Assembly (NCBI RefSeq): GCF_004310865.1
Contig: NZ_SIXI01000001.1
Location: forward strand, 62,001-126,000
Source of the DNA: Aquabacterium lacunae
Lineage (GTDB): Bacteria; Pseudomonadota; Gammaproteobacteria; Burkholderiales; Burkholderiaceae_C
Reading direction: 5' to 3'
DNA length: 64,000 bases
A program made the translations under genes and the position numbers. Shown here in pieces: positions 8,986 to 19,630 of this stretch. The notes below the pieces were generated by a model, which was not told the origin of the DNA, searched no databases, and saw only the letters and a list, made by a program, of their open reading frames with translations. Each line of letters begins with the position of its first letter. Positions within the stretch are counted from its first letter, which is position 1.

Positions 8986-10215
8986 TCAGATTGAAGACAG
9001 GCGCTGCGCCAGGTCGGCCATCAGCTGGCGGGCCAGCGTGAGCTTGTCGGCGCTGCTGCCATCGGCTGGCAGGGGGTAGTGGCGCTGGGCGTCGATCACC
9101 AGCAGGGCGTTGTCGTCCTTGCCGAAGGTGGCCGGGCCCAGGTTGCCCACGATCATGGGCAGCTTCTTGCGCACCAGCTTGCTGCGGGCGTGTTCCAGCA
9201 GGTTCTCGCTCTCGGCCGCGAAGCCCACGCAGAACGGTGGCTGGGGCAAACCGGCCACCGCGGCCAGGATGTCGGGGTTCTCGGTCAGCTCGAAGGTGGG
9301 CGTGGCTTTCTTGTCACCCTCTTTCTTGATCTTCTGCGCGCTGAGGCTGGCCGGGCGCCAGTCGGCCACCGCGGCCGTGGCCACGAACACATCGTGCGCA
9401 GCCGCCTGGGGCAGCACGGCGTCGAACATCTGCTGCGCGGTGGTCACGTTCACGCGGCGCACGCCACGCGGCGTGGGCAGGTGCACGGGCCCGGCCACCA
9501 GCGTGACCTCGGCGCCCGCTTCGGCCGCGGCGCGGGCCATGGCAAAGCCCATCTTGCCGCTGGAGTGGTTGGTGATGCCGCGCACGGGGTCGATCGGCTC
9601 GAAAGTGGGGCCGGCCGTGATCAGCAGCTTGCGGCCTTGGAGCACCTTGGGCTGGAAGAAGGCCACGACCTCGTCGAGCAGTTCAGCGGCCTCCAACATG
9701 CGGCCGTCACCGAACTCGCCACAGGCCTGGTCGCCATGCCCCGGGCCCAGCAACTGGGCGCCGTCGGCCTGCAGTTGGGCCACATTGCGCTGGGTGGCCG
9801 GGTGCGACCACATTTCGCGGTTCATGGCCGGGGCCACCAGCAAGGGCGCGGTGTCACGCGGGCGCGCCAGGCACAGCAGGCTCAGCAGGTCACCTGCCCT
9901 GCCCTGCACCAGCTGGGCGATGAAGTCGGCACTGGCCGGCGCCAGCAGCACCAGCTCGGCCCATCGGCCCAGGTTGATGTGGGCCATGTTGTTGGGTTCG
10001 CGGGCATCCCACTGGCTGGTCACCACCGGCTGGCCGGACAAGGCCTGCATCGTCACGGCCGTGATGAAGGCTTCGGCCGCTTCGGTCATGACCACGCGCA
10101 CTTCGGCGCCATGCCGGGTGAGCAGTCGCACGAGTTCGGCCGACTTGTAGCAGGCGATACCGCCCGACAGGCCCAGCACGATGCGCCGGCCCAGGAGATC
10201 TTGGCGTTCAGACAT
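8986..10215 (-). CDS. coaBC: bifunctional phosphopantothenoylcysteine decarboxylase / phosphopantothenate-cysteine ligase
   Basis: CoaBC carries out the second and third steps of coenzyme A synthesis from pantothenate. The product has 409 residues. The N-terminal CoaC flavoprotein domain (about 1-190) has [16 protein letters not shown], the FMN/active-site His segment [20 protein letters not shown], and the substrate clamp PAMNREMW. The C-terminal CoaB domain (about 195-400) has [24 protein letters not shown] and the lysine-rich [12 protein letters not shown] loop. The order coaBC-dut on the minus strand is conserved widely. Confidence 0.97.
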   Translation of the reverse strand: MSERQDLLGRRIVLGLSGGIACYKSAELVRLLTRHGAEVRVVMTEAAEAFITAVTMQALSGQPVVTSQWDAREPNNMAHINLGRWAELVLLAPASADFIAQLVQGRAGDLLSLLCLARPRDTAPLLVAPAMNREMWSHPATQRNVAQLQADGAQLLGPGHGDQACGEFGDGRMLEAAELLDEVVAFFQPKVLQGRKLLITAGPTFEPIDPVRGITNHSSGKMGFAMARAAAEAGAEVTLVAGPVHLPTPRGVRRVNVTTAQQMFDAVLPQAAAHDVFVATAAVADWRPASLSAQKIKKEGDKKATPTFELTENPDILAAVAGLPQPPFCVGFAAESENLLEHARSKLVRKKLPMIVGNLGPATFGKDDNALLVIDAQRHYPLPADGSSADKLTLARQLMADLAQRLSSI

Positions 10216-10340
10216 GGGCGGGACTCTAGCACTGGCTGGGCTGGCCGCCTCACGCCAGGTGCGTGACCAACGGCCCCCGGCCCGATGGACGACCCGCCTG
10301 TGGCACGCAAAGGCCTGTCGACAACGGTGTCTTTTTCAGT

Positions 10341-10358
10341 TTTCAGTAATTACTGAAA
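10341..10358. promoter_or_regulatory. perfect 18-bp palindrome, candidate operator of the gbsR-cioAB operon
   Basis: TTTCAGTAATTACTGAAA is a perfect 9+9 inverted repeat. It is flanked by further half-sites: TTTCAG just upstream (10334-10339) and CTTCAG just downstream. It lies 62 bp before the regulator ATG and immediately upstream of a CATAAA stretch that could be a -10. The AT-rich block stands out in a GC-rich background. A winged-helix dimer such as the GbsR-like protein encoded next to it would suit such a site; that pairing is inference. Confidence 0.65.
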
Positions 10359-10419
10359 CTTCAGCATAAACTTGACACCGAGCAAAGACACACCACCGCA
10401 CTGCAACGCAAGGCACGCC

Positions 10420-10977
10420 ATGAGCACCCTCTCCCCCCTGGTCCGCGGTTTCGTTTCCCACTTCGGCGAAATGGGCAGCCGCTGGGGCATCAACCGCACC
10501 GTGGGCCAGATTTATGCCCTGATCTACCTGTCACCGCGCCCGGTGAACGCCGACGAGATCGCTGAAGCGCTGGAGTTCAGCCGCTCGAACGTGAGCATGG
10601 GCCTCAAAGAGCTGCAGGCCTGGCGCCTGGTGCGCATGCAGCACCAGCCAGGCGACCGCCGCGAATACTTCGACGCGCCCACCGACCCCTGGGAGATCTT
10701 CCGCACCCTGGCCGAAGAACGCCGCCGTCGTGAAGTCGAGCCCACATTGACCATGCTGCGCAACGCCCTGCTGGAGCCCGCCGGCACCGACGACGACCGC
10801 ATTGCCCAGGAACGGATGCAGGGCATGCACGACCTGATCGAGCTGCTGCTGACCTGGCACAACGAAGTCAACCGCATGGACCCGGCCACCCTGGCCAGCC
10901 TGATGAAGATGGGGGCCAAGGTGGGCAAGCTGCTGGATTACGCCAGCAAGCTCAAGGTGGTGGGTCGGGAGGGCTGA
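10420..10977 (+). CDS. GbsR/MarR-family transcriptional regulator
   Basis: The product has 185 residues from the ATG at 10420, which has AAGG seven bases upstream; a longer frame from 10372 lacks a ribosome binding site. The winged helix covers about residues 20-90: GQIYALIYLSPRPVNADEIAEAL and FSRSNVSMGLKELQAWRLVRM are helix-turn-helix and recognition helix, followed by the wing GDRREYFDAP. The C-terminal helices should form the dimer interface. Its stop is 3 bp before cioA, so it is almost certainly co-transcribed and probably controls the oxidase operon and itself through the upstream palindrome. What it senses is unknown. Confidence 0.9.
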   Translation: MSTLSPLVRGFVSHFGEMGSRWGINRTVGQIYALIYLSPRPVNADEIAEALEFSRSNVSMGLKELQAWRLVRMQHQPGDRREYFDAPTDPWEIFRTLAEERRRREVEPTLTMLRNALLEPAGTDDDRIAQERMQGMHDLIELLLTWHNEVNRMDPATLASLMKMGAKVGKLLDYASKLKVVGREG

Positions 10978-10980
10978 GCC

Positions 10981-12351
10981 ATGGACACCTTCGACACCCT
11001 GCTGCTGTCGCGCATTCAGTTTGCGCTGAACATCACCTTCCACATCCTGTTTCCCACCATCAGCATCGCGCTGGGCTGGGTGCTGCTGTTCATGCGCTGG
11101 CGCTGGCTGCGCACGGGCGACCGCGCCTGGCTGGGTGTGTGGCGCTGGTGGACCAAGGTGTTCGCCCTCACCTTCGCACTGGGCGTGGTCAGTGGCGTGA
11201 CCATGAGCTTCCAGTTCGGCACCAACTGGCCGGGCTTCATGGAGCGCGCAGGCAACATCGCCGGGCCCTTGCTGGGCTACGAAGTGCTGACGGCCTTCTT
11301 CCTGGAGGCCACCTTCCTGGGCGTGATGCTGTTCGGCCACGGGCGCGTCAGCGAGCGCACCCACCTGGTGGCCAACTTCCTGGTGGCCTTCGGCACCACC
11401 ATGAGCGCCTTCTGGATCCTGACCCTGAATTCGTGGATGCAGACCCCGCAAGGCCATGTCGAGATCAACGGCGTGCTGCACGCGGCCGACTGGTGGGCCA
11501 TTGTGTTCAACCCCAGCTTCCCCTACCGGCTGGCGCACATGCTGCTGGCCTCGGGCCTGACCGTGGCCTTCCTGATGGCCGGGCTGGCCGCCTGGCAGCT
11601 GTGGCGTGGTCATGCCCATGCAGGCACAGCCAAGGTGTTGCGCGTGGGGGTGACCCTGGCCGCCATGCTGATCCCGCTGCAGATCGTGGCGGGCGACATG
11701 CATGGCTTGAACACGCTGAAGCACCAACCCGCCAAGATCGCGGCCATGGAGGGCGTGTTCGAGACCGAACGTGGCGCGCCCCTGCTGCTGCTGGCCTGGC
11801 CCAACGAAGCCGAAGGCCGCCACGACTGGGCCATCGGCATCCCCAAGCTGGCCAGCCTGATCCTGACCCACACACCCGACGGCGAGATCAAGGGCCTCAA
11901 CGAGTTCAAGGGCGCACACCCGCCGGTCAAGCCTGTGTTTTTCGGCTTTCGCATCATGGTGGGCATGGGCGTGCTGATGCTGCTGACCTCCTGGACCGCT
12001 GTGTGGCTGCTGCGGCGCGCCCGGTGGCAGGCTGGCCAGATCAGCCAGCCCTGGCTGTGGCCCCTGCTCAGCGCCATGACCTTTTCCGGCTGGGTGGCCA
12101 CGGTGGCGGGCTGGTACGTGACCGAAATCGGCCGACAGCCTTATGTGGTGCAAGGCCTGATCCGCACGGCAGACGTGGTCACCACCACGCCAGCGGCCCA
12201 TGTGGCCTGGACGCTGCTGGGCTATGCCGTGGTCTATGGCGGGCTGTTGGTGGCCTACATGCGGGTGTTGCGCTACATGGCCACCAAGCCGCTCGACACC
12301 TCCGATGCGCCCGCTGCCCTGCCCGGCCAGGCGGCACTGCAAGGTCAATGA
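10981..12351 (+). CDS. cioA: cytochrome bd-type (CIO) quinol oxidase subunit I
   Basis: This subunit of a cytochrome bd oxidase oxidises quinol and reduces oxygen to water without pumping protons; the CIO branch tolerates cyanide. The 456-residue product has about nine membrane helices. Heme ligands and channel residues are recognisable: His21 (NITFHILFP), His186 (RLAHMLLAS), and Glu101 and Glu109 in GYEVLTAFFLEAT. The Q-loop is short, as in CioA proteins. The usual GRQPW motif reads GRQPY here. The stop overlaps the cioB start by 4 bp (ATGA), showing translational coupling. Confidence 0.96.
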   Translation: MDTFDTLLLSRIQFALNITFHILFPTISIALGWVLLFMRWRWLRTGDRAWLGVWRWWTKVFALTFALGVVSGVTMSFQFGTNWPGFMERAGNIAGPLLGYEVLTAFFLEATFLGVMLFGHGRVSERTHLVANFLVAFGTTMSAFWILTLNSWMQTPQGHVEINGVLHAADWWAIVFNPSFPYRLAHMLLASGLTVAFLMAGLAAWQLWRGHAHAGTAKVLRVGVTLAAMLIPLQIVAGDMHGLNTLKHQPAKIAAMEGVFETERGAPLLLLAWPNEAEGRHDWAIGIPKLASLILTHTPDGEIKGLNEFKGAHPPVKPVFFGFRIMVGMGVLMLLTSWTAVWLLRRARWQAGQISQPWLWPLLSAMTFSGWVATVAGWYVTEIGRQPYVVQGLIRTADVVTTTPAAHVAWTLLGYAVVYGGLLVAYMRVLRYMATKPLDTSDAPAALPGQAALQGQ

Positions 12352-13364
12352 ACACCATGACACTCGACACCTTCTTGCCTCTGCTGTTCTGGCTGCTGAT
12401 GGGCGTGGCCATGCTGGCCTACGTGGCCCTGGACGGCTACGACCTGGGCGTGGGCATGCTGCTGCCCCTGGCTCGCACCGACACCCACAAGGACCACATG
12501 GTCGCGTCCATCGGCCCGTTCTGGGACGCCAACGAAACCTGGCTGGTGATGGGTGTGGGCCTGCTGCTGATCGCCTTCCCGAAGGCCCATGGGGTCATCC
12601 TGGGCGCCCTGTACCTGCCGGTGGCCGTGATGCTGATGGGCCTGATCTTGCGTGGCGTGGCTTTCGACTTCCGCGTCAAGGCCCAGGCCCAGCACAAGCC
12701 GCTGTGGAATTTCGCCTTCTTCGCGGGCTCGCTGATCACCTCGCTGGCCCAGGGCTGGATGCTGGGCCGCTTCGTGACCGGGCTGGCCGAAACGCCGCCA
12801 GCCTACGCGTTTTCAGCCTGGGTGATGCTGGCCTTGCCCGCCGCCTATGTGCTGCTGGGCGCCTGCTGGCTGATCCTGCGCACCGAAGGCGCGTTGCAAC
12901 AGCGCGCCGTGGCCTGGGCCAAGGCAGCCTGGCCAGGCCTGGTGCTGGCCCTGGCGCTGGTGTCGGTGGCCACGCCTCTGGTGAGCGACACCGTGCGCGA
13001 ACGCTGGTTCAGCATGCCCAACCTGCTGGCCCTGCTGCCCATTCCGCTGGCCACGGGTCTGGCGCTGGTGGCGTTGCGCGGCTTGCTGAATTCGCACCGC
13101 GTGGCAGGCCCCCAAGGCAAGCTGTGCTGGATGCCCATGCTGCTGGCACTGTGCGTGCTGGTGCTGGGTGGCTTCGGTCTGGCCTTCAGCCTGTACCCGT
13201 ACGTGGTGCTCGACCGCTACACGATGTGGGAGGTGGCCAGCGCCACCGAATCGCTGAAGTTCATTGCGGTGGGGGCGCTGCTGGTGTTGCCCACCATCGC
13301 CGGCTACACCGTGTTCGTGTACCGCGTGTTCGGTGGCAAGACCACCGAACTGCGGTACGGCTGA
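12348..13364 (+). CDS. cioB: cytochrome bd-type (CIO) quinol oxidase subunit II
   Basis: Subunit II of the same inner-membrane oxidase supports subunit I and carries no heme. The 338-residue product begins with the characteristic YVALDGYDLGVGMLLPL segment, then GPFWDANETWLVMGVG and FPKAHGVILGALYLPV, all conserved in CydB/CioB. A late SLYPYVVLDRYTMWEVAS motif is also typical. No CydX-like small protein is seen after it; the convergent AraC gene ends 11 bp away. Confidence 0.96.
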   Translation: MNTMTLDTFLPLLFWLLMGVAMLAYVALDGYDLGVGMLLPLARTDTHKDHMVASIGPFWDANETWLVMGVGLLLIAFPKAHGVILGALYLPVAVMLMGLILRGVAFDFRVKAQAQHKPLWNFAFFAGSLITSLAQGWMLGRFVTGLAETPPAYAFSAWVMLALPAAYVLLGACWLILRTEGALQQRAVAWAKAAWPGLVLALALVSVATPLVSDTVRERWFSMPNLLALLPIPLATGLALVALRGLLNSHRVAGPQGKLCWMPMLLALCVLVLGGFGLAFSLYPYVVLDRYTMWEVASATESLKFIAVGALLVLPTIAGYTVFVYRVFGGKTTELRYG

Positions 13365-13375
13365 CCGGCCGTGCG

Positions 13376-14437
13376 TCAGGCCTGTGATTCGCGCCACGCC
13401 TTGGGCGTGGTGCCCTCCCAGCGCTTGAAGGCTGCCGTGAAGGCGCGGCGATCGGAAAAGCCCAGGCGCGCGCTGATGTCGTCGATCGAGACACTGCCCT
13501 GGCGCAGCCACTGACAGGCCAGGCGGTGGCGCATGCGGGCCTGCACATGCAGGTAGGTGTCGCCCTCGTCTTTCAGGCGACGCTGCAAGGTGCGGGCATG
13601 CAGGTTGAGCTTGTCGGCCATGTCTTCGATGCCCACGGCCAGCAGGTCGGGCTCACGCAGGATCAGGTCTTCGATCTCGGCGGCCACGCCCTGACGCTTG
13701 GCCTCCTTGCCCAGTCGCTGTGCAGCCAGGAAATGGGCTTGCTCGTGCAGGGCCGGGAAGGCGCCTTCCAAGGGCAGGTCGAGAATGCGGCGCTCGAACA
13801 CCAGTGCATCGAACGGCGCATTGAAGGTGATCGGCCGCTCGAAGAACTGCTCGATCTGCGCCGAGAACTTGCCTGGCCCGCTGCGCAGTTCGACCCCCAC
13901 AAATCCGTCGTCGGTGCCTTGCAGGTTGCGCCCGAACTTGCGGATCGACGCCATGATGCCCTCAGACACCATGTGCAACGGCAAACCAAAGACATGGATG
14001 TTCGGGATGGGCACATCAAAGCCCACCTTCACCTTGGCCAGGTCGCCCTCTTCGATCAGCTCGATGGTGATCCAGGGCAGTACCACGCGACGCGCCAGAT
14101 CGGCCACTTTCAACGCATCGCGCAGCGTGGGGCTGGTGGTCAGCAGGGTTTCGAACTCCGGCAGCGACTCGAACGCGAAGGTGTCGCCCAGCACCAGCGG
14201 GAAGTAGCGGTCGGGCGACATGGCCACGCACTGCTCCAGCACGGAGATCAATTGCAACGGTGACACCCGTGCATCTTCCAGACGGATCAGGTCGATCTTG
14301 ATGCCCGCCTCCTTGAACAGAGGCTGCACGTTGAACCCGCATTTGGCGGCCGCCTTGATCCAGCTGGACAGCATGAACAGCGGAATCGGCTTGATGCCCA
14401 GGGCCTCAAGCATGGCTGGTGGAATCGGTATACGCAT
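13376..14437 (-). CDS. AraC-family transcriptional regulator (arabinose-binding-domain type)
   Basis: The product has 353 residues from the ATG at 14437; two further Met codons lie upstream in frame. The N-terminal two thirds match the layout of the Arabinose_bd-like sensory domain found in OruR/ArgR-like AraC proteins (LQLISVLEQCVAMSPDRYFPL, then a long stretch to FERRILDLP). The C-terminal 100 residues hold two helix-turn-helix motifs: IEDMADKLNLHARTLQRRLKDEG and SIDDISARLGFSDRRAFTAAFKRWEG. It ends next to cioB but points the other way. The nearest genes that it might control are the two PF10118 hydrolases upstream on the same strand. The effector is unknown. Confidence 0.92.
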   Translation of the reverse strand: MRIPIPPAMLEALGIKPIPLFMLSSWIKAAAKCGFNVQPLFKEAGIKIDLIRLEDARVSPLQLISVLEQCVAMSPDRYFPLVLGDTFAFESLPEFETLLTTSPTLRDALKVADLARRVVLPWITIELIEEGDLAKVKVGFDVPIPNIHVFGLPLHMVSEGIMASIRKFGRNLQGTDDGFVGVELRSGPGKFSAQIEQFFERPITFNAPFDALVFERRILDLPLEGAFPALHEQAHFLAAQRLGKEAKRQGVAAEIEDLILREPDLLAVGIEDMADKLNLHARTLQRRLKDEGDTYLHVQARMRHRLACQWLRQGSVSIDDISARLGFSDRRAFTAAFKRWEGTTPKAWRESQA

Positions 14438-14525
14438 GAAAGAAAATCGGCACACCCGAGCGGAGTGTGCCGAAGTCTAACCAACTATCCGGGCAGACGC
14501 GCCCCGAATTGTCAGTTTGTCGGGA

Positions 14526-15419
14526 TCAACGCGCGACTGCGCCCAGCAAGGCGCGCATGTGCTCGCTGGCCTCGATGGGGTCGCGGTTCTTGTTGAAACC
14601 GGCCAGCCACTCGTCATAACCTGGCTGATCGGTCTCCTGCCAGGGGTGGAAGTCCATCCGGTAGTACGGGAAGTAAGCCTTGATCATCGGCGCCACCAGG
14701 CCACCCGGCTTGAAGGCCCACCAGAAACCCTTGACGTGCATCTTGCGGCGCTCCCACCAGCTGAAACCATCGGCCTTCAGCAGCTCGTCGCAGAAGTGGT
14801 GAATCACGATCGGGAAGATCAGGCTGGTCTCCAGCATGGCCAGGATGCGCGTGAAGTTGCCCACCTTGGCATAGTCGATCATGACGTCGTAGGCCACGCC
14901 CTTGTGCTCAACTTCCTCGATGGCGTGCCAGGCGTACATGGCCCGCACGCGGGGGTCGGCCTCCTTCAGCACATCGCGCTTGTCGAACAGCGAATGGGCG
15001 CCGATCGAGGTGAAGTGCTCCAGGCCGCAAGTGATGGCCAGGGTGTAGGCGCGGCTGCGCTTGTTGCGGTACTTGTTGAACAGCAGGTCTTCCAGCCAGC
15101 CCATCAGACGATCGACATCGATGCCCTGGGTGCGCAGGCGGTCGTTGTACTGGTTGTGCACCATGCTGTGCTGGGCTTCCTGGCGGTTGAAGCCCTTGAT
15201 TTCATCCAGCAGCTTGGGGTCGGTGATCTGGTCGCGGTAATCTCGCACGCAGGTCATGAAGAACTTCTCGCCCGGCGGGAAGATCAGCGACAGGGCGTCG
15301 AACAGGCGGGTCTTGTAGGCGTCGCCACCGAACCAGTATTTGGGGATGTCGGCGTCTCCGAGATGGAAGTCCAGGCGCTCGCGCGGGACGATGGGATGGG
15401 CAGCGTGGTACTGGGTCAT
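14526..15419 (-). CDS. PF10118-type metal-dependent hydrolase, copy 1
   Basis: The product has 297 residues from the ATG at 15419, which has GGAG (CTGGAGACACACGCC) upstream. It belongs to the predicted metal-dependent hydrolase family PF10118, whose ferritin-like bundle is inferred to bind two metal ions. Candidate ligands are in EAQHSMVHN, LEHFTSIGAH and WHAIEEVEHKGVAYDV. A hydrophobic stretch around ETSLIFPIVIHHF and the segment FWWAFKPGGLVAPMIKAYFPYYRMDFHPW suggest membrane contact. The substrate is unknown. It is 238 bp downstream of its paralogue and separated from it by a terminator, so it probably has its own promoter. Confidence 0.88.
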   Translation of the reverse strand: MTQYHAAHPIVPRERLDFHLGDADIPKYWFGGDAYKTRLFDALSLIFPPGEKFFMTCVRDYRDQITDPKLLDEIKGFNRQEAQHSMVHNQYNDRLRTQGIDVDRLMGWLEDLLFNKYRNKRSRAYTLAITCGLEHFTSIGAHSLFDKRDVLKEADPRVRAMYAWHAIEEVEHKGVAYDVMIDYAKVGNFTRILAMLETSLIFPIVIHHFCDELLKADGFSWWERRKMHVKGFWWAFKPGGLVAPMIKAYFPYYRMDFHPWQETDQPGYDEWLAGFNKNRDPIEASEHMRALLGAVAR

Positions 15420-15570
15420 GGCGTGTGTCTCCAGATTGTTCTGGTGTGTGAACCTGTGGCATTCACTGTACGAAATCGTTACCCCTTCTGACAGGATGGG
15501 AAATGACACCCAGGGTTTCAGACACGACATTGGCCCCTCAGGTTGACCCTGATCAAATGCGGCACCCCAA

Positions 15571-15597
15571 AAGAAAAAGCCCTCCGAAGAGGGCTTT
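15571..15597 (-). terminator. rho-independent terminator between the two PF10118 genes
   Basis: AAAGCCCTC and GAGGGCTTT pair around a TTCG loop (minus strand) and are followed by TTCTTTT. It lies 60 bp downstream of copy 2. Confidence 0.88.
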
Positions 15598-15657
15598 GGC
15601 GGTTGAACCCCAAAGGGCGTCAACCGTGCAACCGAAGCTGTTGACGCCGCACGGCTA

Positions 15658-16560
15658 TCAGAGGGCCAGGGCGGTACGGGTCTGCTCGCTGGCCTTGACC
15701 GGGTCACCGCTGGCATTGAAAGCCGCCAGCCACTGCTCGTAGCCGGGCTGTTCGGTTTCCTGCCAGGGGTGGTAGCCCGGCTTGTAGTACAGCCAGTAGG
15801 CCTTGGCCATGGGTTGCAGCAGGCCACCCGGCTTGAACATCCACCAGAGGCCGCCGGCGAACAGCTTGGCACGCTGGAAGAAGTTGAACCCGTCGTGCTT
15901 GAGCAGTTCGCGATGGATCTTGAAGATGATGGCCGGGAACATGAAGGTGGCGTGGAACAGGGCCGCCACGCGCATCCAGTAACCCACCTTGGCGTAATCT
16001 TCCATCACGTCATAGGCCACACCCTTGTGCTCGACCTCTTCGATGGCGTGCCACGAATACATGGCGCGCACGCGGGGGTCCGCTTCCTTCATGACATCAC
16101 GCTTGTCGAACAGCGTGTGGGCGATGATGGAAGTGAAGTGCTCGAGCGCCGAGGTCACCGCGATGTTGTACTCCTTGGAATACTTCACGCGATAGTGCTT
16201 GTTCATCAGGTCCTCAACGAACTGCGTGTGCTTGTCCACGTCAACGCCCTGGCGGCGCAGGCGGTCATTGTCCTGACGGTGCACCATGCTGTGCTGGGCT
16301 TCCTGGAGGTTGAAGTCCTTGATGTCCTGCAGCAGCTTGGGGTCGTCGATGCGGTCCTTGAAGTCACGCACGCAGTTCATGAAGTACTTCTCGCCAGGCG
16401 GGAAGATCAAGGACAGCGCGTCCCAGAAGCGCGACTTGAACGGGTCCCCCCCCATCCAGTAGGTCGGGATGTCGGGGTGGTCGAGCTGAAACTGCAGCTT
16501 CAGGCGCGGCACGATGGGGTGCACGGCTGGGGCCTTTTCGTTCGACTGGGTAGCAGACAT
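15658..16560 (-). CDS. PF10118-type metal-dependent hydrolase, copy 2
   Basis: The 300-residue paralogue of the gene at 14526-15419 shares long blocks with it: DALSLIFPPGEK, EAQHSMVH, DPRVRAMY, and WHAIEEVEHKGVAYDVM. The candidate metal-binding His and Glu residues are kept (LEHFTSIIAH, EEVEHKG). The start at 16560 is supported by GAGGTGACACCG; a longer frame to 16611 has no site. The C-terminal part (FAGGLWWMFKPGGLLQPMAKAYWLYYKPGYHPWQETEQPGY) is also shared in outline. Differences are concentrated in the N-terminal 20 residues and in the helix after KGVAYDVM, so the copies may have different partners or substrates. Function unknown. Confidence 0.88.
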   Translation of the reverse strand: MSATQSNEKAPAVHPIVPRLKLQFQLDHPDIPTYWMGGDPFKSRFWDALSLIFPPGEKYFMNCVRDFKDRIDDPKLLQDIKDFNLQEAQHSMVHRQDNDRLRRQGVDVDKHTQFVEDLMNKHYRVKYSKEYNIAVTSALEHFTSIIAHTLFDKRDVMKEADPRVRAMYSWHAIEEVEHKGVAYDVMEDYAKVGYWMRVAALFHATFMFPAIIFKIHRELLKHDGFNFFQRAKLFAGGLWWMFKPGGLLQPMAKAYWLYYKPGYHPWQETEQPGYEQWLAAFNASGDPVKASEQTRTALAL

Positions 16561-16720
16561 CGGTGTCACCTCGTTATCTCTGTTGATGCATGTCAATGTA
16601 TCGGTCGTCAAGCACCTGAAACAGGATCATGGGTGACAGCGAGGGATTCGTGGCCGACACCCTGGGGCAAGCCCCTGGACACCCTCGTGACAAAGGTCAC
16701 ACACTCAGGCACCCCAAAAC

Positions 16721-16745
16721 AGAAACAGGCCCGAAAGGGCCTGTT
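16721..16745 (-). terminator. terminator hairpin after alaS
   Basis: AACAGGCCC and GGGCCTGTT pair around GAAA/TTTC. On the minus strand it is followed by TCTGTTTT, an interrupted U-tract. It sits 28 bp beyond the alaS stop. Confidence 0.78.
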
Positions 16746-16773
16746 CAGCAAGGGTGTCAGGGGTTCGTGCGCG

Positions 16774-19401
<2,628 letters not shown>

Positions 19402-19547
19402 GGGGCGGCTCTCGTGGATCGATTCCGTGACGTTGTTCGATGGCGTGTTCGGTGCCCTGCCCTGCTGCACTGGCCGGGTCAGACCGCGGCCGCGTTAGCA
19501 GAAGACAGCGCACAGCGTTCATGCAGGCGCATCAGGCATAACCAACA

Positions 19548-19553
19548 ATTATA
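19548..19553 (-). promoter_or_regulatory. -10 element of the alaS promoter
   Basis: The plus strand reads ATTATA, which is TATAAT on the minus strand. Transcription would begin near 19541 and leave a leader of about 140 nt before the alaS ATG. No strong -35 is visible. The leader region 19402-19541 holds no gene. Confidence 0.6.
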
Positions 19554-19630
19554 GGTTTTCGCTGCCCTATCATGGCCAGTTGAAGGGGCCTCGTTTGCCC
19601 CCGTGAGACCGACCACACCCCGAGGATGAC

